From: Lachnospiraceae bacterium
GTDB taxonomy: Bacteria > Bacillota > Clostridia > Lachnospirales > Lachnospiraceae
NCBI GenBank assembly: GCA_018384375.1
Contig: JAHAYJ010000023.1
Coordinates: 1 to 64,000 of the forward strand
Direction of reading: 5' to 3'
DNA length: 64,000 nucleotides
A program made the translations under genes and the position numbers. Position 1 is the first letter of the stretch, and each line of letters begins with the position of its first letter. The notes below the pieces were generated by a model. It saw nothing but the letters and a program-made list of their open reading frames with translations. It was not told the origin of the DNA and searched no databases. Positions 26,329 to 36,796 of the stretch are shown one piece after another.

Positions 26329-27822
26329 TTACAGGTTCGTATAGCCCATCAGGCTCTCATCCACAGCCCTTGCAGCCTCACGGCCTTCCCGGATTGCCCA
26401 TACCACCAGAGACTGACCTCTGTGCATATCGCCTGCTGTGAAGACATTCTTCACGGAAGTTTCATAAGCATCGGGCGCTGTCTGTACATTGGTCCTCTGG
26501 TTCGTTTCCACCTTAAAAGCATCTGTCACATACTTTTGACTTCCAAGGAAGCCTGCTGCGATCAGAACGATCTCTGCGGGGAGTGTCTGCTCAGTGCCCG
26601 GAATTTCCTTCATATTCATTCTTCCGCTCTCAGGATCCTTCTCCCAGGAAAGCTTCACGATCTTCACTGCCTTGAGATTCCCGTTTTTATCCTTCACAAA
26701 CTCCTTGACCGTGGACTCATAGATTCTGGGATCATGCCCGAATACTGCAATTGCCTCCTCCTGACCGTAATCTGTCTTACAGATCTTGGGCCATTCCGGC
26801 CAGGCATTGTTTTCTGCCCTCTTATCGGGTGCTTTGGGCATCATCTCTATCTGTGTTACCGACTTACAGCCATGACGGATACTGGTTCCCACACAGTCGT
26901 TTCCGGTATCACCGCCGCCGATGATCACCACATTTTTATCCTTTGTATTGACAAACTGTCCATCCTCAAAACCGGAATCCAGAAGACTTTTTGTATTTGC
27001 CTTCAGGAAATCAACCGCAAAGTAAATTCCCTTTGCATCTCTTCCCGGAGCATTTATATCTCTGGGATTGGATGCACCGCAGGCAAGCACCACTCTGTCA
27101 TATTCCTTAAGGAGCTTCTCCGCTTTGATATCCTTTCCTACATCCACACCTGTGATAAAGGTAACTCCTTCTTCCTCCATCACCTTTACCTTACGATCCA
27201 CAATATGCTTTTCCAGCTTCATATTGGGAATTCCATACATGAGCAGCCCACCGATCCTGTCCGAACGCTCATACACTGTCACACTGTGTCCACGCTTATT
27301 GAGCTGATCAGCCACCGCCAATCCTGAAGGGCCGCTCCCGACTACTGCCACCTTCTTTCCGGTTCTGACCCTGGGGGGCTTGGGCGCTGCATAGCCCTGT
27401 TCATAGGCATTTTCTATGATAGCGTACTCATTTTCCTTGGTGGAGACCGGTTCCCCGATCAGCCCGCAGGTGCAGGCCGCTTCGCAAAGAGCCGGACACA
27501 CTCTTGAGGTAAACTCCGGGAAACTGTTTGTTTTCTTCAGACGATAATATGCCTGTTCCCAGTTTCCTATATAAACCAGATCATTCCATTCCGGCACCAG
27601 ATTATACAGCGGACATCCGCTGGTCATTCCACAGATGGTCATACCCGACTGACAAAAGGGGACACCACACTCCATACATCTGGCTCCCTGAAGCTGCTGG
27701 CGCTCTTTCGAGAGATGTTCGTGGAATTCGTTAAAGTTTTTAATTCTCTCCTTAGGCTTTACATCCTTTGATACTTCTCTTTGATATTCCATAAATCCTG
27801 TTGGCTTTCCCATTGCTTCCAC
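26329..27822 (-). CDS. gltD: Glutamate synthase small subunit
   Basis: RCMECGVPFCQ, VAVVGSGPSGLAVADQLNKRGHSVTVYE, VVWAIREGREAARAVDESLMG. Confidence 0.95.
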   Translation of the reverse strand: MEAMGKPTGFMEYQREVSKDVKPKERIKNFNEFHEHLSKERQQLQGARCMECGVPFCQSGMTICGMTSGCPLYNLVPEWNDLVYIGNWEQAYYRLKKTNSFPEFTSRVCPALCEAACTCGLIGEPVSTKENEYAIIENAYEQGYAAPKPPRVRTGKKVAVVGSGPSGLAVADQLNKRGHSVTVYERSDRIGGLLMYGIPNMKLEKHIVDRKVKVMEEEGVTFITGVDVGKDIKAEKLLKEYDRVVLACGASNPRDINAPGRDAKGIYFAVDFLKANTKSLLDSGFEDGQFVNTKDKNVVIIGGGDTGNDCVGTSIRHGCKSVTQIEMMPKAPDKRAENNAWPEWPKICKTDYGQEEAIAVFGHDPRIYESTVKEFVKDKNGNLKAVKIVKLSWEKDPESGRMNMKEIPGTEQTLPAEIVLIAAGFLGSQKYVTDAFKVETNQRTNVQTAPDAYETSVKNVFTAGDMHRGQSLVVWAIREGREAARAVDESLMGYTNL

Positions 27823-27828
27823 CTCCCT

Positions 27829-30800
27829 CTACTTTGCTGCCTTAATTGCATAGAATGCTTCAATCTGCGCCTGTTCTGCACTTAAGCCCTTCTCCTCCAT
27901 CTGAACGATGGTAGCAAGCATCTTCTCATAATCATGGGGAATAATCTTCTTGAACTTCGGCAGATAATCCTTAAAGTTATCCAAAATCAATTTTCCTTTT
28001 TCGGAATTCGTCAAGGCCACATGTTCTTTGATCATTTCCTTCAGTTCTATGACATCATATTTATTCGTCAATTCATAGGAGGACACCATTTCCTTATTCA
28101 GCCTGATATAAAGGTCGTTGTCCTCATCCAGAACGTATGCGATTCCGCCGCTCATACCTGCAGCAAAGTTCTTGCCCGTTCTGCCAAGCACTACCACACG
28201 TCCGCCAGTCATGTATTCACAGCCATGATCGCCTACCCCTTCAACAACCGCAATTGCTCCGGAGTTACGAACACAGAAGCGCTCTCCCGCTACACCATTA
28301 ATAAAGGCTTTCCCACTGGTAGCACCGTACAGTGCAACGTTGCCGATGATGATATTGTCCTCTGCCTTGAAGCGGCTTCCTTTGGGCGGGTACACGATCA
28401 GCTTTCCGCCTGATAAGCCCTTTCCGAAGTAGTCATTGCTCTCCCCTACAAGTTCCAGGGTAAGCCCCTTGGGAATGAATGCACCGAAGCTCTGTCCGCC
28501 TGCACCATTACAAAGAACTCTGTAGGTATCCTCATCCAGATTATCTCCCAGCTGTCTTGTAATCTCAGATCCCAAAATGGTACCAAACGCTCTGTCTGTA
28601 TTCTTGACATCCACCTCAATGCTTCGTTTTGTTCCTGTCTGCATTGCCTTGGAAAGCTGCTTTAACAGCACCTTTTCGTCTACGGTATTTTCCAGCTTAA
28701 AGTCATACACCTGCTTCGGATCAAAGGTAACCTTTTCCTTTCCGCCTGCATAAGGATTCTTCAGGATCAGGCTCAGGTCGATCTGCTTCTGGCTTTCTGT
28801 CAGATTATCCTTGATCTTTAGCAGCTCTGTGTGACCTACCAGCTCATCTACGGTACGCACGCCAAGCTTTGCCATATATTCCCGTAATTCCTGGGCAATA
28901 AAGCGCATGAAATTCATCACATATTCCGGTTTCCCCTTAAAGTTCTTACGAAGCTCCGGATTCTGGGTAGCTACTCCCACAGGGCAGGTATCCAGATTGC
29001 AGACTCTCATCATAACACAGCCCATAGTCACAAGAGGCGCTGTTGCAAAGCCAAATTCCTCTGCACCGAGCAGGGCTGCAATGGCAACATCACGGCCGCT
29101 CATCAGCTTACCGTCTGTTTCAATTCTCACCTTATTTCTCAATCCATTCATGATTAAGGTCTGATGGGTCTCTGCAAGGCCCAATTCCCAGGGAAGGCCT
29201 GCGTTATGAATGGAATTTCTGGGTGCTGCACCGGTACCGCCGTCATAGCCGGATACCAGGATTACCTGTGCCCCTGCCTTGGCAACGCCGGCTGCCACGG
29301 TTCCCACACCTGCCTCGGAAACCAGTTTTACACTGATGCGTGCTTTCTTATTTGCATTTTTCAAATCATAAATCAGCTCTGCCAGATCCTCGATGGAATA
29401 AATATCGTGATGAGGCGGGGGAGAGATCAGCCCAACACCGGGCGTTGAATGTCTGGTCTTGGCAATCCACGGATAAACCTTGCCTCCCGGAAGATGTCCG
29501 CCTTCTCCGGGCTTAGCTCCCTGTGCCATTTTGATCTGTATTTCATCTGCGCTGACCAGATATCTGCTTGTTACACCAAATCGTCCGGAAGCGACCTGCT
29601 TGATAGCGGAGCATCTGTTTATGCCGTCGGGTCCAACCGTCAGTCTTTCCAGATCCTCGCCACCCTCACCGGAATTGGAACGCCCGTGTAGACGGTTCAT
29701 GGCAATTGCCAGGGTTTCATGGGCTTCCTTGGAAATCGAGCCATAGGACATGGCACCCGTTTTAAATCTGGTAACAATGGAGTCAACACTTTCCACCTCT
29801 TCGATGGGAACTCCTTTCTTGGGGTAATTAAAGTCCATTAAGCCTCGAAGATTCTTCACGGAATTTTCGTCATTCACAAGCGCTGTATACTGCTTGAACA
29901 TCTCATAATCGCCGCGCCTTGTGGATTCCTGAAGCATATGAATGGTAGCCGGATTATAAAGATGCTCATCCGCACCGCTTCTCATCTTGTGGTGACCCAG
30001 GCTGTTCAATGTCAGATCATTTTCAAGTCCCAGAGGATCGAATGCCTGTGAATGCAGGGCATCCACCTGTTTCTCAATGTCCTGAATGGTGATTCCGCCC
30101 ACACGGCACACTGTGTGAGGGAAGTATTTATTGATCACATCCTTATCAATACCGATTGCCTCAAAGATCTGTGAGCCTTCATAGGACTGGATCGTGCTGA
30201 TTCCCATCTTGGACGCAATCTTGACAATACCATGCAAAATGGCATTATTGTAATCCTCCACTGCTGCATAATAATCCTTGTCAAGCATATGATTGTCAAT
30301 CAGCTCTTTGATAGATTCCTGTGCAAGATATGGATTGATCGCACACGCGCCATAGCCAAGAAGGGTTGCAAAATGATGTACCTCTCTGGGTTCCCCGGAT
30401 TCCAGGATCAGGGCAACAGAGGTCTTTTTCTTAGTTACAACCAGATGTCTGTTCAGGGCAGATACCGCCAGCAAGGACGGGATCGCCACGTGATTCTCAT
30501 CCACGCCTCTGTCAGAGAGGATCATAATATTCACCCCATCTCTGTAGGCACGGTCGACTTCAACGAACAGTCTGTCAATTGCGCGCTCCAGACTCGTATT
30601 TTTATAATAGGTAATGGGGATCACTTCTACCTTAAAGCCATCTGCCTTCATGCTCTTGATCTTCATCAGATCCGTGTTGGTAAGGATCGGATTGTGAACC
30701 GAAAGCACATTACAGTTCTTCGGAATTTCCTCCAGAATATTGCCGTCTGTACCAATATAAACCGTTGTGGAGGTTACAACCTCCTCACGGATGGCATCAA

Positions 30801-32379
30801 TCGGCGGATTGGTAACCTGGGCAAATAACTGCTTAAAATAATGGAATAACGGATGATGGGTCTTGCTAAGTACCGGTAGCGGTGTATCTACACCCATTGC
30901 TGCAATGGCTTCCCCACCGTTCTTCGCCATAGGAAGAATGCTGGTCTTCAGCTCCTCATAGGAATAGCCGAATGCCTTCTGCATTCTCTGTCTTTCTTCC
31001 TCCGTAAACTCAGGCACTCTCTCATTTGGAATTTTCAGATCCTTCAAATGAACCAGATTGTTGTCCAGCCATTCCCCGTAGGGCTGCCTGGAGGCATAGG
31101 TCTCCTTCAGCTCGTCATCGTCAATGACCTTTCCCTTTACCGTATCAACCAGCAGCATCTTACCCGGACGCAGGCGCTCTTTTACCAGTATCTTGGTCGG
31201 ATCGATATCCAGCACACCAACCTCTGAGGACAGGATCAACTGATCATCATCTGTTATCAAATAGCGGGACGGGCGAAGACCGTTACGGTCAAGCACCGCA
31301 CCCATCACATCCCCGTCGCAGAATAGAATGGAAGCCGGTCCGTCCCAGGGCTCCATCATGGTCGCATAATACTGATAAAAATCCTTTTTATGCTGAGACA
31401 TGGTCTTATTGTTAGCCCATGGCTCCGGTATGGTGATCATCACTGCAAGCGGGAGTTCCATACCACTCATAACCAGGAACTCCAGTGTATTATCCAGCAT
31501 AGCCGAGTCAGAACCTGCCGTATTGACTACGGGAAGTACCTTGTGAAGCAGCCCATGGAGGTGCTCAGATTCCATATTTTCCTCACGGGCCAGCATCTTA
31601 TCCGCATTTCCTCGAATGGTGTTGATCTCACCGTTATGCACAATAAAACGGTTCGGATGCGCTCTCTCCCAGCTGGGATTGGTATTGGTTGAAAAGCGGG
31701 AGTGAACCATGGCAATTGCCGATTCATAATCCGGATCCTGCAAATCTGCAAAAAAGATACGCAGCTGTTTTACAAGAAACATTCCTTTATATACGATTGT
31801 CCTGCTGGATAAGGAAACCACATAGGTATTATCCGAGGACTGTTCAAACACACGTCTTGCCACATAGAGAAGTCTGTCAAAAGCAACACCCTTTTCCACT
31901 CCTGCCGGCTTTTTGATAAATGCCTGCATAATATGAGGCATACATTCCACTGCCTTATGGCCCAGAACTGAAGGGTCATTCGGGACCTCTCTCCAGCCGA
32001 GGAACTCCAATCCTTCTTTCTCTACAATGATTTCAAACATTTTCTTTGCCTGGTTTTTCTGCAGTTCATCCTGTGGGAAAAAGAACATTCCGACACCGTA
32101 CTCTCTTTCCTCCCCGATGGAAATACCAAGCGGCTCTGTGACCTTCTTAAAGAATTTGTGCGGAATCTGCGTCAGGATTCCGACACCGTCACCGGTCTTA
32201 CCTTCTGCATCCTTTCCGGCACGATGCTCCAGATTTTCCACGATCTTAAGTGCATTTTCCACTGTCTCATGGCTTTTTATGCCCTTAATATTCACACAGG
32301 CTCCGATGCCACAATTATCATGCTCAAATTCCTGACGATGGAGCGGTGCTTCCGGACGAGTCGTCTTTACATCAAACAT
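27829..32379 (-). CDS. gltB: Glutamate synthase large subunit
   Basis: 1516 aa; GATase II CGIGACVNIKG; central FMN domain GEGGHLPGGKVYPWIAKTRHSTPGVGLISPPPHHDIYSIEDLAELIYDLK; GXGXG C-terminus. Confidence 0.97.
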   Translation of the reverse strand: MFDVKTTRPEAPLHRQEFEHDNCGIGACVNIKGIKSHETVENALKIVENLEHRAGKDAEGKTGDGVGILTQIPHKFFKKVTEPLGISIGEEREYGVGMFFFPQDELQKNQAKKMFEIIVEKEGLEFLGWREVPNDPSVLGHKAVECMPHIMQAFIKKPAGVEKGVAFDRLLYVARRVFEQSSDNTYVVSLSSRTIVYKGMFLVKQLRIFFADLQDPDYESAIAMVHSRFSTNTNPSWERAHPNRFIVHNGEINTIRGNADKMLAREENMESEHLHGLLHKVLPVVNTAGSDSAMLDNTLEFLVMSGMELPLAVMITIPEPWANNKTMSQHKKDFYQYYATMMEPWDGPASILFCDGDVMGAVLDRNGLRPSRYLITDDDQLILSSEVGVLDIDPTKILVKERLRPGKMLLVDTVKGKVIDDDELKETYASRQPYGEWLDNNLVHLKDLKIPNERVPEFTEEERQRMQKAFGYSYEELKTSILPMAKNGGEAIAAMGVDTPLPVLSKTHHPLFHYFKQLFAQVTNPPIDAIREEVVTSTTVYIGTDGNILEEIPKNCNVLSVHNPILTNTDLMKIKSMKADGFKVEVIPITYYKNTSLERAIDRLFVEVDRAYRDGVNIMILSDRGVDENHVAIPSLLAVSALNRHLVVTKKKTSVALILESGEPREVHHFATLLGYGACAINPYLAQESIKELIDNHMLDKDYYAAVEDYNNAILHGIVKIASKMGISTIQSYEGSQIFEAIGIDKDVINKYFPHTVCRVGGITIQDIEKQVDALHSQAFDPLGLENDLTLNSLGHHKMRSGADEHLYNPATIHMLQESTRRGDYEMFKQYTALVNDENSVKNLRGLMDFNYPKKGVPIEEVESVDSIVTRFKTGAMSYGSISKEAHETLAIAMNRLHGRSNSGEGGEDLERLTVGPDGINRCSAIKQVASGRFGVTSRYLVSADEIQIKMAQGAKPGEGGHLPGGKVYPWIAKTRHSTPGVGLISPPPHHDIYSIEDLAELIYDLKNANKKARISVKLVSEAGVGTVAAGVAKAGAQVILVSGYDGGTGAAPRNSIHNAGLPWELGLAETHQTLIMNGLRNKVRIETDGKLMSGRDVAIAALLGAEEFGFATAPLVTMGCVMMRVCNLDTCPVGVATQNPELRKNFKGKPEYVMNFMRFIAQELREYMAKLGVRTVDELVGHTELLKIKDNLTESQKQIDLSLILKNPYAGGKEKVTFDPKQVYDFKLENTVDEKVLLKQLSKAMQTGTKRSIEVDVKNTDRAFGTILGSEITRQLGDNLDEDTYRVLCNGAGGQSFGAFIPKGLTLELVGESNDYFGKGLSGGKLIVYPPKGSRFKAEDNIIIGNVALYGATSGKAFINGVAGERFCVRNSGAIAVVEGVGDHGCEYMTGGRVVVLGRTGKNFAAGMSGGIAYVLDEDNDLYIRLNKEMVSSYELTNKYDVIELKEMIKEHVALTNSEKGKLILDNFKDYLPKFKKIIPHDYEKMLATIVQMEEKGLSAEQAQIEAFYAIKAAK

Positions 32380-32452
32380 GCTTCTTCCTCCCTTTTATCA
32401 TTCCCTTAGTCCAGGTAATCATTTGTCTCATTTCTTGTGCCATTCGGCACAC

Positions 32453-32496
32453 AAAAAAAGGTCGCAAAGAGCTTTAAACTCGCTCCTTTGCGACCT
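32453..32496 (-). terminator. Promoter-proximal terminator/attenuator hairpin ahead of gltB
   Basis: Minus strand AGGTCGCAAAGGAGCGAGTTTAAAGCTCTTTGCGACCTTTTTTT. Confidence 0.8.
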
Positions 32497-32504
32497 ATGT
32501 GTTT

Positions 32505-32533
32505 ACTATACACCCATTTTAATTCCTTGTAAA
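32505..32533 (-). promoter_or_regulatory. Promoter TTTACA-N17-TATAGT ahead of the gltB leader hairpin
   Basis: -35 at 32528-32533; -10 at 32505-32510. Confidence 0.65.
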
Positions 32534-32551
32534 CAATTATTTTTCTCAAAT

Positions 32552-32568
32552 TGTCTGACAATCAGACA
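32552..32568. promoter_or_regulatory. Operator-like palindrome TGTCTGA-CAA-TCAGACA
   Basis: Perfect 7-bp arms, 19 bp upstream of the gltB -35. Confidence 0.5.
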
Positions 32569-32709
32569 TTTTATCTATTTGTATCTTGTATTTGTATAAT
32601 TCTCGCTTTTTTCTATCATTTTAACCTTATTTTTCAACGTTTTATGCCCTGTCAATGGTTCCGCCTTCGCATAAAAAATTTTCACGTTCTTCTACTTTAT
32701 TTCGCGTTT

Positions 32710-33630
32710 TTATAATTTGTCTTTATTTTTCACACAATTTTTCTTTGTAATCCAGATCAAACATCCTGCCGCTCCAAGCAGGGAAACAATTGCCATCACG
32801 ATACGTATCGTTCTGTCAATTTGTGCCAGTTTATTTCCATAGGTCATCACAAAGATACTCACGTTGGCTACAGCATGAAACAGAACCGGAGCTGCAAAGC
32901 TTTCATATTTTTCATAGGAATAGGCAATGAATATTCCCAAAATTGTACCATATACCGCCTGCACCAGATTTCCATGATAACAGCCGAAAAGAAGAGAAGA
33001 TACTACAATTGCAATCAAATAGCTAAAGCAACGCTTCATCCGGTTATAGATCATTCCCCGGAAAACAGCCTCTTCTGCAAACGGTGAAATAATTCCATAA
33101 AGTACAAGTCCCACTCCGAAATCCACTCCAAACTGTGCTGTCGCCGTCTGAGTAAAGCTAACCGAGCTTTCCGTAAAGCCAATCAGATCAAAGAGCAGAT
33201 TCAATCCAAGTGCGGAAAGAAACGCAAGTGCGCCAAGCACCATATACGCCGTAACCCTCTTTTCATTTACCCGTTGCCTATCCTTACCGGGAACAGCCCG
33301 CTTCGCCATTCCGGTACCTTCTTCACTTCCGCCGGCATGAATCTCTGCCGCAACGCCCGGAGAGATCACTGCTACACCGCACAAAATTGCAAGTCCGCTG
33401 ATCATTCCGCGCACTGTGTAGGAATTCGCTTTCAAAAAAGCGAGCCCCGCATCTCCCACACAGCCTGCAAGCAGATTTAAGGCTCCCCATAGAAGAATTT
33501 CTGCCATATCATGAACCAGATAATAGACCAAAAGCGGAAGCAGGATATAAATTGTTTTTTTGATAGAACTCCAGGGTTTGATGCTTTCTTCATCCCACCG
33601 GATGCTTATCATTTTCCAGAAATTAATCAT
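32710..33630 (-). CDS. CPBP (CAAX protease-like) intramembrane metalloprotease
   Basis: PFAEEAVFRGMIYNRMKR and FGCYHGNLVQAVYGTILGIFIAY and PVLFHAVANVS motifs. Confidence 0.88.
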   Translation of the reverse strand: MINFWKMISIRWDEESIKPWSSIKKTIYILLPLLVYYLVHDMAEILLWGALNLLAGCVGDAGLAFLKANSYTVRGMISGLAILCGVAVISPGVAAEIHAGGSEEGTGMAKRAVPGKDRQRVNEKRVTAYMVLGALAFLSALGLNLLFDLIGFTESSVSFTQTATAQFGVDFGVGLVLYGIISPFAEEAVFRGMIYNRMKRCFSYLIAIVVSSLLFGCYHGNLVQAVYGTILGIFIAYSYEKYESFAAPVLFHAVANVSIFVMTYGNKLAQIDRTIRIVMAIVSLLGAAGCLIWITKKNCVKNKDKL

Positions 33631-33638
33631 GATACCTT

Positions 33639-34307
33639 TTATACCTCTATTAATATCCTTCCCAGATCCTCTATCGTCTCTGCAATGTAATCGGCGCCTG
33701 CTGCCTCCAGCTCACCCTCAACGGCAAAACCAAAGCGTACACCCACACCGGTAAGTCCATGTGCCACGGCGCCTTGCATATCAAACTTTCTGTCACCAAT
33801 CATCGCGCAGCATGCTTTTCTATCATTGACTTCCACAGTCATTATGTCTAGCTGCCGCAGTGCTTCCTCCACGACCTCTTCCTTACTCCCCCTTGTTCCG
33901 TCAAGCTCACTTCCCACGATCACTTCAAAATATTTTTCAATATCGAAGTGACGGAGGATCTGATGAACGAAGACCGCAGGCTTACTGGATGCCACAGCAA
34001 GATGAGTGCCTGACTTTTGCAGCTTTTTAAGGAGCTGTGGTATTCCCGGAAAAATCTGATTTTCCAGAACACCGATGGGAGCAAAACGTTCCCGGTATAC
34101 CTCTATCGCCTTCTTCGCCTGTTCTTCACTAAGCCCATAATACTCCATAAAACTGTCCTTAAGAGGCGGTCCGATAAACGGCTCCAGCTTCTTAAGGTCA
34201 GGCTCTTCAATTCCAAAATAACGCAGCGCATGTTGTACCGATTTCGTAATACCCTCCCTGGGATCAGTGAGGGTACCGTCTAAATCAAACAAACAGTATT
34301 GAAACAT
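33639..34307 (-). CDS. HAD family hydrolase (phosphoglycolate phosphatase-like)
   Basis: CLFDLDGTLTDPREGI, AVASSKP, MIGDRKFDMQGA. Confidence 0.92.
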   Translation of the reverse strand: MFQYCLFDLDGTLTDPREGITKSVQHALRYFGIEEPDLKKLEPFIGPPLKDSFMEYYGLSEEQAKKAIEVYRERFAPIGVLENQIFPGIPQLLKKLQKSGTHLAVASSKPAVFVHQILRHFDIEKYFEVIVGSELDGTRGSKEEVVEEALRQLDIMTVEVNDRKACCAMIGDRKFDMQGAVAHGLTGVGVRFGFAVEGELEAAGADYIAETIEDLGRILIEV

Positions 34308-34333
34308 CTTTTCCTCTTTTCACTCAACAATAA

Positions 34334-35227
34334 CTAGAATCCCAGCTTTTTAAACAGATCTCCCAGATTGGTTCCCACATTTTCATCAGAGCTGAACTGC
34401 TTCGTATCAAACGCTTCCACTTCCTCAGCCTCCTGTTCTTCCGCTACTGCCTTGATGCTCAGGGAAATCTTTCCGTCATTGGTATTTAACACTTTGACCT
34501 TAACCTTGTCACCAACCTTCAACACCTCGGAAGGTTTCTTAATCCTCTTCTGGCAAATCTGTGAAATATGAACCAACCCGGAAAGTCCGTCCTTCAAGTC
34601 CACAAATGCACCATAGGTCTGAAGGCTCTCCACAGTTCCCTCCAAAACCGTTCCGGGCACGATCATCGCCACCTTATGATCATGCTCCTCCTTAGCCTGT
34701 TCCTTCAAAATTTCCTTTGCGGAGAGAACCAGCTTTTCTTTTTCCCGGTCTACAGTTATGACTCTAATGGTCAATTTTCTTCCCAGATAAGGTTCCAGGT
34801 TCTCTACATAGGCAATATCCAGCTGGGAAGCCGGAATAAAGCCCCGGATTCCTTCCACATAAGCCACCGCTCCCGCATTTACGATCTCACTGACCTTAAC
34901 CGTAATATTCTTCTTCTCCTCCAGATATTGCTCCAGCACATCCCATGCCAGTACCGCATTTGCTTCCTTCCTGGAAAGAAGAATATTCCCCTGACCGTCA
35001 TCCATACTCACAACTGTTGCCTCAAGCATGTCACCGATCTTCACATCATCCAGAACGGAAAAATTAGGGTCATCACTCATATCTGCAGTTCTGATAATGC
35101 CTTGTGTATAGTATTTCAGATCCAGTGTTACTTCCTCTTCGTTTACATCAATAACGGTGCCGGAAATCACATCTCCCTCATTGATTTTACGGAAGGATGC
35201 CTCCAGCTCCTTTTCGTAATCCTTCAT
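34334..35227 (-). CDS. S1 RNA-binding domain protein (ribosomal protein S1-like, short form)
   Basis: Multiple S1 repeats (GDVISGTVIDVNEEEVTLDL; GTVLEGTVESLQTYGAFVDLKDGLSGLVHISQI). Confidence 0.88.
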   Translation of the reverse strand: MKDYEKELEASFRKINEGDVISGTVIDVNEEEVTLDLKYYTQGIIRTADMSDDPNFSVLDDVKIGDMLEATVVSMDDGQGNILLSRKEANAVLAWDVLEQYLEEKKNITVKVSEIVNAGAVAYVEGIRGFIPASQLDIAYVENLEPYLGRKLTIRVITVDREKEKLVLSAKEILKEQAKEEHDHKVAMIVPGTVLEGTVESLQTYGAFVDLKDGLSGLVHISQICQKRIKKPSEVLKVGDKVKVKVLNTNDGKISLSIKAVAEEQEAEEVEAFDTKQFSSDENVGTNLGDLFKKLGF

Positions 35228-35356
35228 TGTCTCTTCCATTTTCTCCTCGCATTCTGCTGCTCTTTAATTACACTGATCTTGCAGCCGGTTCCTTTTTTTC
35301 ATAGCAATAAATATACCATATTTCCCCATACTTTGCCACCGGAATTGCACGAAACA

Positions 35357-35396
35357 AGGGATCTGCAAAACCTGTACCTGTCTTGCGGATCCCTCT
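35357..35396 (-). terminator. Probable terminator of rubrerythrin gene
   Basis: AGGGATCTGCAA..TTGCGGATCCCT stem. Confidence 0.55.
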
Positions 35397-35442
35397 TTGC
35401 TTACCCGTAACTTATGAATCCCATCAAATCATATGGAATGCT

Positions 35443-35979
35443 TTAATAATTTTCTGCCTTTACCTGGAAATAGCTCTGCGGATGCGCACAAACAGGACAA
35501 ACCTCAGGTGCTTTCTTTCCTACACAGATATGTCCGCAGTTTGCACACTGCCATACGACATCGCCATCCTTGGAAAATACCAGATCTCCTTCGATGTTTG
35601 CAAGGAGCTTTCTGTATCTTTCCTCATGTTCCTTCTCGATTGCAGCAACTCCTTCAAACAGGTCTGCAATCTTGTCAAAGCCTTCCTCTCTTGCTTCCTT
35701 TGCAAAGGTTGCGTACATATCTGTCCACTCATAGTTTTCACCCTCTGCAGCTTCCTTCAGGTTATCTATGGTAGAACCGATACCGTCATTCAGGAGCTTA
35801 TACCACATTTTTGCATGCTCCTTCTCATTGTTCGCAGTCTCCTCAAAAATAGCTGCAATCTGTACATAACCATCTTTCTTTGCCTTAGATGCAAAGTAGG
35901 TATACTTATTTCTTGCCTGTGACTCTCCGGCAAATGCTGTCATTAAATTTGCTTCTGTCTTTGATCCTTTTAATTCCAT
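35443..35979 (-). CDS. rbr: Rubrerythrin
   Basis: Ferritin-like [16 protein letters not shown].., C-terminal rubredoxin [29 protein letters not shown]. Confidence 0.95.
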   Translation of the reverse strand: MELKGSKTEANLMTAFAGESQARNKYTYFASKAKKDGYVQIAAIFEETANNEKEHAKMWYKLLNDGIGSTIDNLKEAAEGENYEWTDMYATFAKEAREEGFDKIADLFEGVAAIEKEHEERYRKLLANIEGDLVFSKDGDVVWQCANCGHICVGKKAPEVCPVCAHPQSYFQVKAENY

Positions 35980-36053
35980 GGGTATTTCCTCCTTAAGTAT
36001 ATTGTCATTATTTTATCACAACCATTTTCTTTTCTCTAGCGCGCGGACAAGGT

Positions 36054-36695
36054 TCACTGAATTTCCTCAAATTTATCGGCTCCCATGCCACAGATCGGGC
36101 ATTTGTAATCCGCCGGCAGTTCTTCCCCTTCATACACGTAGCCACATACCGTACATTTATATTTCTTAGTGGTACCTTCTGCCTTCTTTTCTTCCTCTTC
36201 CGGAATATAGGTAGGTGCATTCTTAGGGCTCTTTCCCTTAACCACCTTGTGGTAGTATGCATAAGTCATTGCTTCCTTATCGCCAAACAGTTCTGCTCCC
36301 TTTACTTCCCCGAGGAAAATCGTATGGGTCTCCGTCTCCAGCTTGTCAATAACCTCACAAACAAGATATCCGCAGGAATCTGTAATAACAGGCATATGAT
36401 CTTCTACGCTGTATTTCACCTGTGAAAATTTATCTACATCCTTTCCGGACTGGAAACCAAAGGTCCCGATAATGGAAGGATCTGAATCCTCTGCCAGGAT
36501 GGAAACAGCAAATCTCCCCGTTTCACTGATACATTTATTCGTATAGTTGTCATGATTAATGCTCACCGCAATTGTTGCCGGGGAGGAAGTGATCTGCATC
36601 GCACTGTTTGCCGTGCATCCTGTCGCTCTTCCATTGTCCCATGTGCTTACAACATAAACACCGTACGAGAGCTTCCGCAAAGTATTTTTATTCAT
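36054..36695 (-). CDS. Flavin reductase-rubredoxin fusion (high-molecular-weight rubredoxin-like)
   Basis: Flavin reductase-like N-terminus ([38 protein letters not shown]) plus rubredoxin [32 protein letters not shown]. Confidence 0.92.
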   Translation of the reverse strand: MNKNTLRKLSYGVYVVSTWDNGRATGCTANSAMQITSSPATIAVSINHDNYTNKCISETGRFAVSILAEDSDPSIIGTFGFQSGKDVDKFSQVKYSVEDHMPVITDSCGYLVCEVIDKLETETHTIFLGEVKGAELFGDKEAMTYAYYHKVVKGKSPKNAPTYIPEEEEKKAEGTTKKYKCTVCGYVYEGEELPADYKCPICGMGADKFEEIQ

Positions 36696-36712
36696 ATTGA
36701 TCTCCTTTCAAT

Positions 36713-36731
36713 AATAGTAATTATTACTATT
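36713..36731. promoter_or_regulatory. Fur/PerR-like 7-1-7 inverted repeat TAGTAAT-T-ATTACTA
   Basis: Perfect IR AATAGTAATTATTACTATT overlapping the predicted start region of the flavin reductase-rubredoxin gene. Confidence 0.5.
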
Positions 36732-36796
36732 TCAGTCTAATTCTTATACCTAATTTTGTCAATAGTATTTTCCAAATTGTTTCCGCATGATTCCCT

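Noticed and set aside
26329-32379. Possible riboswitch or glutamine-responsive RNA upstream of gltB
   Set aside because: The leader between predicted promoter and hairpin is only a few nucleotides long, too short for a known aptamer; retained only as an attenuator-like terminator.
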